Below are positions 22,968 to 32,100 of a stretch of 64,000 nt of DNA, in pieces. The DNA is from Tabrizicola sp. (GTDB taxonomy: Bacteria > Pseudomonadota > Alphaproteobacteria > Rhodobacterales > Rhodobacteraceae), in assembly GCF_022842145.1 (NCBI RefSeq), contig NZ_JALHQD010000002.1:496001-560000 (forward strand), given 5' to 3'. Each line of letters opens with the position of its first letter. Position 1 is the first letter of the stretch. The position numbers and the translations under genes are program-made. The notes beneath the pieces were generated by a model. That model ran no database searches and was not told the DNA's origin. It worked only from the letters and a program-made list of their open reading frames with translations.

Positions 22968-23198
22968 CTAGGCGACCCGGCGGATCGCCTCACGGTTACA
23001 AAAGATTATGAACTGTCCTGCGTTCTCCACTACGGGAAACCCACGGCGCTTCATCTCGTCCAGGAAAGGCTCACGACCGACGTAGCGTTCGACGTCACGG
23101 ACTTTCCGACGAATTACCCCACCTTCGCGCGCCGCTTGCGACGAAAACAGGTGAGAAATCCACTCATCGGATGACAGGAATTCCGGCATGGCTGACAT
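22968..23198 (-). CDS. Conserved small protein (76 aa), function unknown
   Basis: Starts MSAMPEFLSSDEWISHLF; AGGAGG seven bases before ATG 23198 supports this start over the in-frame ATG three codons later. The body VIRRKVRDVERYVGREPFLDEMKRRGFPVVENAGQ ends FIIFCNREAIRRVA. Relatives of this length are found in Rhodobacterales near fumC and, as I recall, some are misnamed phosphoribosylanthranilate isomerase. The length excludes that enzyme. A single Cys lies near the C-terminus. Function unknown. Confidence 0.7.
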   Translation of the reverse strand: MSAMPEFLSSDEWISHLFSSQAAREGGVIRRKVRDVERYVGREPFLDEMKRRGFPVVENAGQFIIFCNREAIRRVA

Positions 23199-23245
23199 CG
23201 GCGCACCTCCTGCCGAAACCCTGCCAAAGCAGGGTTAACGGCGGG

Positions 23246-23425
23246 TTACCCCGGTTCGCGCTTGTGCCCGTCCAATGTGCGCGCTGCCTTCTCCGACCGC
23301 GCTTTCTCCAGCTCCCGCTCAGCCTTCTTGCGGCCATGCTTCGCTGCATTGGCATCCGCGTCTGAACGGGCGGCCTTGCGGGCCGCCTGTTTCTTTACGG
23401 TGCGAAGGTTGACGATCTCGGCCAT
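23246..23425 (-). CDS. DUF4169 protein (59 aa)
   Basis: [20 protein letters not shown] followed by SDADANAAKHGRKKAERELE and TLDGHKREPG: a very basic, helical 59-residue protein that matches DUF4169. Its ATG overlaps the stop codon of fumC by one base, so it is translated as the second gene of the fumC unit. Function unknown; the composition suggests nucleic-acid or acidic-protein contact, which is only inference. Confidence 0.85.
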   Translation of the reverse strand: MAEIVNLRTVKKQAARKAARSDADANAAKHGRKKAERELEKARSEKAARTLDGHKREPG

Positions 23426-24819
23426 CAGCCTTTCGGGCCAACCATGTCCTCGGGGCGGACGATGCGGTCGAAGGTTTCGCCGTCGACAAAGCCGAGAGCA
23501 ATCGCCTCTTCCCGCAGGGTCGTGCCGTTCTTGTGCGCGGTCTTGGCCACCTTGGTCGCGTTGTCGTAGCCGATGGTGGGCGCCAGCGCCGTCACCAGCA
23601 TGAGCGATTCCTTCATCAGCTTTTCGATCCGGGGAATATTCGCCTGCGTGCCCACGACCATGTTGTCGGTGAAGCTGGAGGCGGCATCGCCCAGAAGCTG
23701 GATCGATTGCAGCACGTTGTAAGACATCATCGGGTTGTAGACGTTCAGCTCGAAATGGCCCTGCGACCCGGCGAAGCCAACGGCGGCGTCGTTGCCCATC
23801 ACATGGGCGCAGACCATCGTCAGTGCCTCGGCCTGGGTTGGGTTCACCTTGCCCGGCATGATGGAACTGCCTGGCTCGTTCTCCGGCAGGATCAACTCGC
23901 CGAGGCCCGAGCGGGGGCCGGAGCCGAGGAGGCGGAGGTCGTTTGCAATCTTGAAGAGCGAGCCGGCCACGGTCTTCAAGGCGCCCGAGAACATGACCAT
24001 CGCGTCATGGGCGGCCAGCGCCTCGAACTTGTTGGGGGCGGTGATGAAGGGGAGACTGGTGATCTTTGCGATCTCGGCCGCCACGCGGACATCGAAGCCG
24101 ACGCGGGAGTTCAGGCCGGTGCCAACGGCGGTGCCGCCCTGGGCAAGCTCGTAGATGTCGGGCAGGCAGGATTTCACCCGGGCGATGCCCTTGTCGACCT
24201 GGGTCGCGTAGCCCGAGAATTCCTGGCCCAGCGTCAGCGGGGTCGCGTCCTGGGTATGGGTGCGGCCGATCTTGATGATGTCCTTGAACTCGTGCGACTT
24301 GGACCAAAGAGCCTTGGCCAGCTTCTCCAACCCCGGGATCAGCACGTCGCGGGTGTGCATGCCGATCGCGACATGCATCGCGGTGGGGAAGGTGTCGTTC
24401 GACGACTGGCCCATGTTCACATGGTCGTTCGGGTGGACGGGCTTTTTCGAGCCCATCACACCGCCCAGCATCTCGATCGCGCGGTTCGAGATCACCTCGT
24501 TGGCGTTCATGTTCGACTGGGTGCCTGACCCGGTCTGCCAGACCACCAGCGGGAAGTTGTCGTCGAACTTGCCGTCGATCACCTCACCTGCAGCCGCGAC
24601 GATGGCATCGCCCAGCGTAGCGTCCAGGTCGCCCTGCGCCATGTTCACTACGGCGCAGGCCCGCTTGATGACGCCAAGCGCGCGGATGATCGGGACCGGC
24701 TGGCGTTCCCAGCCGATGGGGAAGTTGATGATCGACCGCTGGGTCTGCGCGCCCCAGTACTTGTCGGCGGGGACTTCAAGCGGGCCGAAGCTGTCGGTTT
24801 CGGTACGGGTCGCGGTCAT
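23425..24819 (-). CDS. fumC: Fumarate hydratase, class II
   Basis: 464 residues, the usual length of the iron-independent fumarase of the citric acid cycle (fumarate to L-malate). The superfamily signature [13 protein letters not shown], the N-terminal [31 protein letters not shown] and [16 protein letters not shown] are all present. It is followed on the same strand by DUF4169 with overlapping stop and start codons. Confidence 0.97.
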   Translation of the reverse strand: MTATRTETDSFGPLEVPADKYWGAQTQRSIINFPIGWERQPVPIIRALGVIKRACAVVNMAQGDLDATLGDAIVAAAGEVIDGKFDDNFPLVVWQTGSGTQSNMNANEVISNRAIEMLGGVMGSKKPVHPNDHVNMGQSSNDTFPTAMHVAIGMHTRDVLIPGLEKLAKALWSKSHEFKDIIKIGRTHTQDATPLTLGQEFSGYATQVDKGIARVKSCLPDIYELAQGGTAVGTGLNSRVGFDVRVAAEIAKITSLPFITAPNKFEALAAHDAMVMFSGALKTVAGSLFKIANDLRLLGSGPRSGLGELILPENEPGSSIMPGKVNPTQAEALTMVCAHVMGNDAAVGFAGSQGHFELNVYNPMMSYNVLQSIQLLGDAASSFTDNMVVGTQANIPRIEKLMKESLMLVTALAPTIGYDNATKVAKTAHKNGTTLREEAIALGFVDGETFDRIVRPEDMVGPKG

Positions 24820-24900
24820 GGCAAACTCCTCAAGCTCTCGCGCGAGCCATAGCTCCGGCGGCGCGCGAAATCAATCCGGCATGCAATGGTATACCGAAAA

Positions 24901-25452
24901 TCAGGCCCGGCGGAAGCGGTAGACCGTGGCGGGGGGCAGGTTGGCCCAGACCTTGTGGCCCTTGTTCACCTTCAACCCCAGCGTCTCGATGGTTTCGGGC
25001 GGCAGAGGCGGGCGCGGGCCATAGGTGAACTGCACGTAGTGGCCGCGCGGGGCCAGGATCGCGAAGGCGGCACTGACGATACCTTCACGCACGTCGGAGG
25101 GCATCGACAGAAGCGGCAGGCCCGAGATGACCGTGGAGACGCCAGGTGCGACCAGATGGGCCGCATCCTGTGCGGGAAGCTGATGGATGGTGACGCCGGG
25201 AAACTTCTTGCGCAGGTAGTCGACGAATTCCTCGTCCAGCTCGAACAGGGTCACGTTCTCGGGCGGTACGCCGCGGGCCAGGATCGCCTCGGTGAAGCGA
25301 CCGGTTCCGGGGCCGAACTCGACCACCGGGCCGCTGTTCGGCCCAAGGCCCAGGGTCATGGCGCGGGCCAGGGTCCGCGAGGATGGCGCAATCGCCGATA
25401 CCTGCCGGGGGTTCTTCAGAAGCCGCCGGCGGAACAGCGCAAGGTCGGACAT
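24901..25452 (-). CDS. PmtA-like SAM-dependent methyltransferase
   Basis: 183 residues from ATG 25452. The SAM-binding motif I is VVEFGPGTGRFTEAIL, with acidic motif II VTLFELDEEFVDYL. The region ALFRRRLLKNPRQVSAIAPSS and the VISGLPLLSMP segment match the phospholipid N-methyltransferase (PmtA, Rhodobacter type) and related small methyltransferases. The ATG overlaps the stop of sspB by three bases, indicating co-translation. Phosphatidylethanolamine as substrate is a family-based guess. Confidence 0.75.
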   Translation of the reverse strand: MSDLALFRRRLLKNPRQVSAIAPSSRTLARAMTLGLGPNSGPVVEFGPGTGRFTEAILARGVPPENVTLFELDEEFVDYLRKKFPGVTIHQLPAQDAAHLVAPGVSTVISGLPLLSMPSDVREGIVSAAFAILAPRGHYVQFTYGPRPPLPPETIETLGLKVNKGHKVWANLPPATVYRFRRA

Positions 25453-25910
25453 CAATGCTTCCGGAACTGGTCGAGCGAAACGATCTCGGCGTCCTGGCGC
25501 ACAGGCTCTTCCTCGACCTCGATCTCCAAATCCTCGTCGTCTTCGTCCTCGTCCTGAACCTGTGTCTCGAACCGCAGTCCGAATTCGACGGAAGGGTCGA
25601 CGAAGGTGCGCAGCGCGTCGAAGGGGATGACCATCGGCTCGGGGTTGTTGCCGAAGTTCAGCGTGATGCTGAAGCCTTCGTCGGTGACGATAAGGTTCTC
25701 GTACCAGTGCTGGATGACGACGGTCATCTCGGTAGGATAGCGTTCCTTCAGCCAGTCGGCGATCTGCACGTCGGGGTGCGTGGTGTCGAAGGTGATGAAG
25801 AAATGGTGACCGCCCGGAAGCCCGTTCTCGGCGACATCCGCCAGGACCGACTGGATCAGGCCCCGCATCGCGCGGTGCATGAGATTGCCGTAGTCGATGC
25901 TGCGCGCCAT
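25452..25910 (-). CDS. sspB: ClpXP adaptor protein SspB (alphaproteobacterial type)
   Basis: 152 residues from ATG 25910. The substrate-binding domain contains FFITFDTTHPDVQIADWLK, MTVVIQHWYENLIV and FSITLNFGNNPEPMVIPFDAL. It is followed by an acidic linker (DEDEDDEDLEIEVEEE) and a short C-terminal tail (VSLDQFRKH) that fits the ClpX-binding peptide. SspB binds ssrA-tagged proteins and hands them to ClpXP. The ssrA gene itself is about 0.9 kb upstream on the same strand, which is a satisfying neighbourhood. Confidence 0.92.
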   Translation of the reverse strand: MARSIDYGNLMHRAMRGLIQSVLADVAENGLPGGHHFFITFDTTHPDVQIADWLKERYPTEMTVVIQHWYENLIVTDEGFSITLNFGNNPEPMVIPFDALRTFVDPSVEFGLRFETQVQDEDEDDEDLEIEVEEEPVRQDAEIVSLDQFRKH

Positions 25911-26049
25911 TGTCGCCGTCCTTTCCCGGTTGGGCGTGCAGCATAGGGGATTTGGGGGCCAAGGGAAGGGGGCTGCTGTCGGTGTGGCAAGCCCCGGACG
26001 AAGAACCGCCCTGTCGGTCGCCGCACTGGCCTTGCCGCGAAAGGCCGGG

Positions 26050-26700
26050 TTAGCCAACGGGGTTGGTCAATTCGCGCAAGAGCTTGAGCCGCAAAGTCCG
26101 CGCATAGTCCTGCAACCCGCGGGCGGTGACGACGAAGCCTTCCGGGGTGATGATCCAGTTGCGGTAGTAGCTGGTGATCGGCGAGGCCGGCCCCGGTTCC
26201 TCGATGGCGATGGCGTTGATCATGACGGCTGCGGCGATGGCCTCGGATCTTGCATCGGTGTCGGTGAAGCCCGCGTTCTCTTGGCCGTCACCCGAAATGT
26301 CGAGGACCTTTCGCCCGCAATCAGAGACGGCGGCGAACTGGGCGGTGGCAAAGCGGATGCCCTGGCCGACGGCGGTATCGGAACCGCTGAAGGCCCGGGG
26401 GACCTTTGCGGCGCGGGCGGCAAAGCGGGTGACGTCCGCCGGGGCAAGCATCCGTTGCCAGGACAGGACAAGGGCATGTTCCCCGACGCCCGACCACTGG
26501 ATGACGGCCAGTGCTACCTGGTCGCGAACCAGCGCCTCGGCGACTTCGGGGTCGGTCAGTGCGGCCGCCAGCCCTTCGGTCTGCAGCCGGTAATCGCCGC
26601 CGTCGATAGAGCCGGAGACATCGATGGACAAAAGCAGCGCCGTCTCGCAGGCGAGGGCGGGTTGGGCGGTCAGGCAGGCAAGGACGGCCGCGCGGAGCAT
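26050..26700 (-). CDS. DUF1194 secreted VWA-domain protein
   Basis: 216 residues. A short signal peptide (MLRAAVLACLTAQPALAC) is followed by a von Willebrand A-type domain: the MIDAS motif is in LLSIDVSGSIDGGDYRLQ (DxSxS), with further metal ligands in FSGSDTAVGQGI and VLDISGDGQENAG. This is the DUF1194 family, common in Rhodobacterales, periplasmic or exported, of unknown role. It lies between sspB and ssrA without evident link to them. Confidence 0.88.
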   Translation of the reverse strand: MLRAAVLACLTAQPALACETALLLSIDVSGSIDGGDYRLQTEGLAAALTDPEVAEALVRDQVALAVIQWSGVGEHALVLSWQRMLAPADVTRFAARAAKVPRAFSGSDTAVGQGIRFATAQFAAVSDCGRKVLDISGDGQENAGFTDTDARSEAIAAAVMINAIAIEEPGPASPITSYYRNWIITPEGFVVTARGLQDYARTLRLKLLRELTNPVG

Positions 26701-26819
26701 GGCAAAGGATGGGGTCTGCTTGCGCGGTCTGGCAAGGGAAAGCTCGGCGATGACTTCGTCACTCCTCGCGGGCGCGGCTATCGACGCGGCGACGAAGTTG
26801 AACGACGAAAGGAAGGGAA

Positions 26820-27136
26820 GGTGCAGGTTTCTGTTGCCAGGTACCTGCGAACCCCGCCTTACGGTGCTAACCGCAAGGGCTTAGTTTTGGTATTGCGAGC
26901 CGCTTACGCGGCCAGCGCCACCGGAGCACGGTTGTCGTTGGCAACTGTGATCATGGACCGATAACGGTGGTACCTCACCGAGCGAAAGCTGGCCTCTTTG
27001 GTCGTTCGTCGATCCTATTTCGACCCCACACGCCCGCAACGAACGGGAAAGTCTGGTGGAGTCGCCGGGTACCGCCCCCGGGTCCGAGCCGATTATTACA
27101 GGTGCGTTTATCGCCATAGTCGGAGTTGCCCCCGAC
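26820..27136 (-). ncRNA. ssrA: tmRNA, circularly permuted two-piece form
   Basis: On the minus strand the acceptor piece comes first and ends ...GGCGACTCCACCA with CCA at 27054. The coding piece begins at 27027 with GGGGTCG. These seven bases pair with CGACTCC of the acceptor piece as a tRNA-like acceptor stem with the G3-U wobble that directs alanylation. The 26 bases between (27028-27053) are the excised loop. The tag frame encodes ANDNRAPVALAA, the Rhodobacter tag. Downstream of the tag stop, pairing segments such as GCAGGT...ACCTGC near 26820-26850 fit the pseudoknots. The 5' end follows from the promoter; the 3' end near 26820 is approximate. Permuted tmRNA is typical of alphaproteobacteria. 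Confidence 0.95.
26904..26942 (-). other. tmRNA tag reading frame (ANDNRAPVALAA + stop)
   Basis: The resume codon GCC is at 26942-26940, the tag runs A-N-D-N-R-A-P-V-A-L-A-A and the stop TAA is at 26906-26904. The ANDN start contacts SspB and the terminal LAA is the ClpX degron. Confidence 0.93.
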
Positions 27137-27143
27137 AAGGGTC

Positions 27144-27172
27144 AATATAGGGGCCGCATCCGGGGGCCGCAA
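27144..27172 (-). promoter_or_regulatory. Sigma-70-type promoter of ssrA
   Basis: On the minus strand TTGCGG (27172-27167), 17 bases, TATATT (27149-27144). Transcription would start near 27136-27137, directly at the acceptor piece of the tmRNA. Only the position and consensus support it. Confidence 0.7.
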
Positions 27173-27328
27173 GGGTCGTGTCCTTGCTGGTCGCCGCGTG
27201 TGGGTGCATGAAATTCTAGGGACTGGACGTGGGTGTTCGGGGCGTTCAACGAGTCCCGTCGACAAGCTGCCGGTGCGGCGCCGCTTGGCAGGCATGCTGT
27301 ACGGTCGCCTTCCAACGCCGTCCGTTTC

Positions 27329-28903
27329 CTAGACCTCGATCAGCCTTGCCGGCTGGCGGTCGAGGTCGATCGCGCGCGCTGCCTGGTCGGCCAGCCCGAT
27401 CCCGGCCTGGTTCATCGTCTGGTAGATATGGTCCGCCCCCGCGGTCTTGAGCCGGAGCACGTGGTCCTCATACAGCGCGTGGGCGATAATCGGGCCGTGA
27501 AACCCCTTGGCCCGCAAGGCCCGCGCGGCGCTTTCCTTGGCTTCGACGCTGTCCATCGCCAGAATCGCGCCTTCGACCTTCGCCATCTTCAGCCCGCGCC
27601 AGAATGCTGCGTCCTCGACATCGGCGAAAAGCACATTGCGCCCGGCGGCGACATGGCCGGCAACGCGGTAGGAGTCGGCGTCGATCCCGAGGGCGCGAAA
27701 CGGCCCCTCCATCTGGTCATAGGCAGCCGTTCCGGTCCGGCCCATGCCAAGGATCAGGACGGTCGCGGCGCCAAGGTCGGTTGGCAGTTCGTCGCGGTGG
27801 ACCCGGCGGGCCTCGAACCCTTCGAGCCAGGGCTCCAGGCGCTCGAACAGGCGGTCGGCGAACCGGTCGAGCGGGGCGGCACAGACGAAGGACAGGCTGA
27901 CGGCAAGGGCCAGGGGGACCAGCCATTCGGGCAGGACCGCAGCGGCGACGATCAGGCTGAACTCGCTGTAGGCGGTCAGATTGGCGGCGGTCAGGAAGGC
28001 GGTCCGCGCCCGCAGCCGGAAGGCAAGGAGGAGCGCGAAGTAGAGCGCACCCTTCAGGGGCAAAAGGACGACCAGGGCGAGGGCCAGCATCAAGTCGCTG
28101 GGTCCGGGCAGGCCCGACATCCCGATCTGCAGGAAGAAGCCGACCAGGAATATCTCCTTCAACCCCCAAAGGGCGTCCGAGAGTTCGTTCGCGCGCGGGT
28201 GGGTGGACAGCAGGAGGCCCATCACCAGCGCGCCGATCTCGGCACCCAGGCCGACGGCCTGAAAGCCCGCGCCGCCCGCGACGACGGCAAGGAGCATCCC
28301 GGCGAGGACCATGAGTTCGTCGTGGCCAGAGACGTCGACAAGCCAGTGCAGGACGGGCCGCAGGAGGGGGAGGGCCGCGAGGAGGGCCAGCGCCCAAGGC
28401 GAGGGGGCCTGGCCGCTGTAAAGGGCAAGGACGGCCAGCGCGATGATGTCCTGAACGATCAGGATGCCGATGGCGGTGCGGCCGTAGAAGGCACCGATGT
28501 CGCGCTTGGCCTCGAGCACCTTGGCCGAGAAGACGGTGGAAGAGAAAGACAGGATCACGCCCAGAAGCAGCGCGGTGGACCAGTCGAGGCGCAGGAAGAC
28601 GACGAAGCCGAAGCTGAAGACGGCGGTGGTGATCGCCGAATGGATCAGCGCGCCGCCGAAGACCTGGGGCTGGGCAAGCTGGCCGAGGCGGAGCTTCAGG
28701 CCGACGGCGAAGAGCAGGAGAAGGACGCCGAGGTGGGCGACATGATCAAGGATCGCGCCGGACTCGGCGGGCAGGCCAAGGCGGGGACCGACCGCATGGA
28801 TCGCGAAGCCGGCGGCGAGGAAGCCGACCATCGGCGGCAGGGCGAACCGGCGAACGGCGAGACCGAAGAAGAAGGCGAAGCTGAGGGAAATGACTTCGAA
28901 CAT
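27329..28903 (-). CDS. KefB/YbaL-type cation:proton antiporter
   Basis: 524 residues. About 12 transmembrane helices of the Na+/H+ exchanger fold (CPA2) fill residues 1-375, e.g. GVLLLLFAVGLKLRLGQL and FSSTVFSAKVLEAKRD. They are followed by a cytosolic RCK_N-type Rossmann domain starting ATVLILGMGRTGTAAYDQM that probably binds NAD or glutathione derivatives. This is the order seen in Kef/YbaL potassium-efflux systems. No separate ancillary (KefF/G) gene is adjacent. Ion specificity is not decidable here. Confidence 0.87.
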   Translation of the reverse strand: MFEVISLSFAFFFGLAVRRFALPPMVGFLAAGFAIHAVGPRLGLPAESGAILDHVAHLGVLLLLFAVGLKLRLGQLAQPQVFGGALIHSAITTAVFSFGFVVFLRLDWSTALLLGVILSFSSTVFSAKVLEAKRDIGAFYGRTAIGILIVQDIIALAVLALYSGQAPSPWALALLAALPLLRPVLHWLVDVSGHDELMVLAGMLLAVVAGGAGFQAVGLGAEIGALVMGLLLSTHPRANELSDALWGLKEIFLVGFFLQIGMSGLPGPSDLMLALALVVLLPLKGALYFALLLAFRLRARTAFLTAANLTAYSEFSLIVAAAVLPEWLVPLALAVSLSFVCAAPLDRFADRLFERLEPWLEGFEARRVHRDELPTDLGAATVLILGMGRTGTAAYDQMEGPFRALGIDADSYRVAGHVAAGRNVLFADVEDAAFWRGLKMAKVEGAILAMDSVEAKESAARALRAKGFHGPIIAHALYEDHVLRLKTAGADHIYQTMNQAGIGLADQAARAIDLDRQPARLIEV

Positions 28904-29124
28904 GTGAAACCGGGTTGGGGTCCCCCTGAATTAGACGGGGCGGGCAGGCCACGCAACCGGGGTTTGAGGACCTGCGCGGCGCCCACGCGTGGCGGCTTTA
29001 CAGGCGTGAGGGAAATCAAGGGGTTGGCTTCGGACGTTGAGGATTTGGAAAGCATTGCGTTTGGCGGGGGGTGGTGGACCGGCCGATGGGTCGCCAAGAA
29101 CCAGGGGAAGGACCCGCCGCTTTA
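28904..29124. other. Intergenic stretch, no gene seen
   Basis: About 220 bases between the antiporter start and the stop of the repeat/Hint gene, both on the minus strand. I see no RNA gene and no clear terminator; the antiporter promoter must lie here. Confidence 0.4.
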
Positions 29125-32100
29125 CTAATGGGCCAGCAGAACGTCGGCCTCATGCCGTTTCAACACACGGCGGGCCGCTTCGAAACCGCTTGCCTTCAGG
29201 TCTGCAAGGTCCGGAAACAGCTTGAACAACTCGCCCCGCTGCTCACGATCCACCGCTTTCAGCGCCCCGTCTCCGGGAAGGAAGCTTTCCGTCCAGCTTC
29301 CGTTCGCCCGCACGATCTGGTGGTGGTCGAACATGAAGTGGATGTAACTGACATCGGTTGCCGGCAGCTGGATGACTCCGCTGATTTGCGTGAGCAGTCG
29401 TGCAGAAATCAGCACTTCGGGCTCTTCGAAATAAAGCTGAGCGCGGCGCGACATGACCAGCATCCGATGCACGGGACTGACCATCATGTCGCGGTCCGGA
29501 AGGCCATCGCCAAGCGAGCCTGCCTTGATCAGGATGGGGGCGAGAGACGGGTCTTGGGCGACCTGCGCGCGGGAAAGGTCGCGGCGGCCAACCCAGCGGA
29601 TCTGCTGATAGCCGTTGTCCCGCGTCGCCATCCAGTCGCCTTCGCGCAGATGTTCCACCGGAACCGGACCCTGGCGCGTGTCGATCAGGGTGCCGGGGGT
29701 GAAGCAGATGATCCCCTCGATCTCGTCGAAGACCAGCGTGCCGGTGACAACGGTCGGGTTGTTCGGATCGTAGAAGGTGACGGTGCCCGAGAGATCGCTC
29801 TGCGTGCTGGCACCGTCAAAGACGATCTTGCGCGGTCCGGTGATCGCGCTGAAATCGAGCACGTCCTCGTCGTTGCCGCCTTCGCCACCAAGGATCGTAT
29901 CCGACCCGACGCCAAGGACTCGGAGCGTGTCGCGGTCATCGCCGCCGAAAAGGGTCTCGCCTTGGCCGGAGGCGACGATCGTGTCGTTTCCGACCCCGCC
30001 AAACAGGGCATCGACGTCCGCGCCGCCATCCAGAAGGTCGTTTCCGAGACCGCCGTAAAGGATATCGGCGCCGCTGCCACCGACCAGCGTGTCGTCGCCC
30101 GATCCGCCGTAGAGCGTGTCAGTGCCCGCGCCGCCCGCGAGGCTGTCGATGCCAAGTCCGCCAGTCAGGACGTTGGACCCGCCATCGCCGGTCAGGGTGT
30201 CGTTGAAGTCCGAACCGGTGAGGTTTTCCACCCCGCTGATCGTATCGCCTGCGGCGTCCCCGCCGGTCTGACCTCCGACGTTGGTCAGGTTGACGTTCAC
30301 CGCCGTACCGGAGCTGGAATAGTCGGCGAGGTCCGTCCCGGCCCCGCCATAGAGGAGGTCCGCGCTACCGTCGCCGATCAGGGTATCATCGGCCGATCCG
30401 CCATAAAGCGTGTCGATGCCCGCGCCGCCCGAAAGGCTGTCGTTGCCCAAGCCCCCGGTCAGGATGTTGGTGCCGCCGTCGCCGGTCAGGGTGTCGTTGA
30501 AGTCCGAGCCGGTGAGGTTTTCGACCCCGCTGAGCGTGTCATCGGCTGCATCGCCGCCGGTCTGCGTCCCGGTGACTGCCAAGTTGACATTCACTGCCAC
30601 GCCGGAGCCGGAATAGTCGACCAGATCCGTCCCGGCCCCGCCATAGAGGAGGTCCGCGCTGCCGCCACCGATCAGGGTGTCGTCGCTTGATCCGCCATAA
30701 AGCGTGTCGATGCCCGCGCCGCCCGAAAGGCTGTCGTTGCCAAGTCCGCCGGTCAGGATGTTGGCGGCAGTGTCGCCGGTCAGGGTGTCGTTGAAGTCCG
30801 AGCCGGTGAGGTTTTCGACCCCGCTGAGCGTGTCCCCGGCTGCATCGCCGCCGGTCTGCGCCCCGGCAAGCGTCAGGTTGACGTTCACCGCCGTGCCGGA
30901 GCCGGAATAGTCGGCCTGATCGATTCCGGCCCCGCCATAGAGGAGGTCCGCGCTGCCGCCACCGATCAGGGTGTCATCGGCCGATCCGCCATAAAGCGTG
31001 TCGATGCCCGCGCCGCCTGAAAGGCTGTCGTTGCCAAGTCCGCCGGTCAGGAAGTTGGCGGCAGTGTCGCCGGTCAGGGTGTCGTTGAAGTCCGAGCCGG
31101 TGAGGTTTTCAACCCCGCTGATCGTGTCACCGGCTGCATCGCCGCCGGTCTGCGCTCCGGCAAGCGTCAGGTTGACGTTCACCGCCGTGGTGGAGCCGGA
31201 ATAGTCCGCCACGTCGATCCCGACATCGCCGGTCAGCACGTCCGCGCCCGCGCCGCCATTCAGCGTGTCGTCGCCCGTCCCCGCCAGCAGCGTGTCATTG
31301 CCCGCGCCGCCGCTGAGGATGTCGTTGCGCAGGCCGCCGGTCAGTACGTTGGCGGCTGTGTCCCCGGTCAGCGTGTCGTTGAAGTCCGACCCGGTGAGGT
31401 TCTCGACCCCGCTGACCGTATCGCCCGCCGCATCGCCACCCGCCTGGGCACCGGCAAGCGTCAGGTCGACGTTGACCGCCGCGGTTGAGCCGGAATAGTC
31501 GGCGAGATCCACCCCGACATCGCCCGTCAACAGGTCCGCGCCTGCGCCGCCGATGAGGGTGTCGTTGCCCGTACCGGCATCGACGCTGTCGTCGCCCGTC
31601 CCGCCGAGAAGTCTGTCGTCGCCGTCGCCGCCAAACAGGGTGTCGTTTCCGCCGGCACCATCGACAGTGTCGTTTCCGCCTTGGCTGGTGAGCACGTTCG
31701 CGACGGAGTTTCCGACGACCGAGTCGGTGCCTGCCCCTGTGGTCACGTTCTCGACGTTGCGGAAGAATTGGTCGCCGAGGATGCCGTCCAGGGGCTGGGT
31801 GAGGAGTCCCGGCTCGGCCATGGTGATGCGCAGGGTGGTGCCGCTCAGCGTGGCCGGATTGTAGTCGAAGACGATGGTGTCGGTGCCTGCGCCGCCGTCG
31901 ATGGTCGACGCGCTGTTGGCCAGTTCGGTGACGTAGATCAGGTCGTTTCCGTCGCCAGCGTCGATGGTGTCGGTGCCGGTTCCCGAAGCCAGCGTCCCGG
32001 TATTGCCGGTGTAGATCGTGTCGTTGCCGAGGCCGCCAAAGATGGTGTCGCTGCCAAGGCCTCCGGCCAGAAGGTTGTCGCCGGTGCTGCCAACGATCGA

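Noticed and set aside
22646-22993. Longer version of the ribbon-helix-helix protein starting at 22993
   Set aside because: The extension is translated from the hairpin array; ATG 22864 gives the compact domain.
30030-31510. Regular repeats that might be mistaken for a CRISPR array
   Set aside because: The 294-base period is a protein repeat in an intact coding frame; no short direct repeats with unique spacers and no cas genes.
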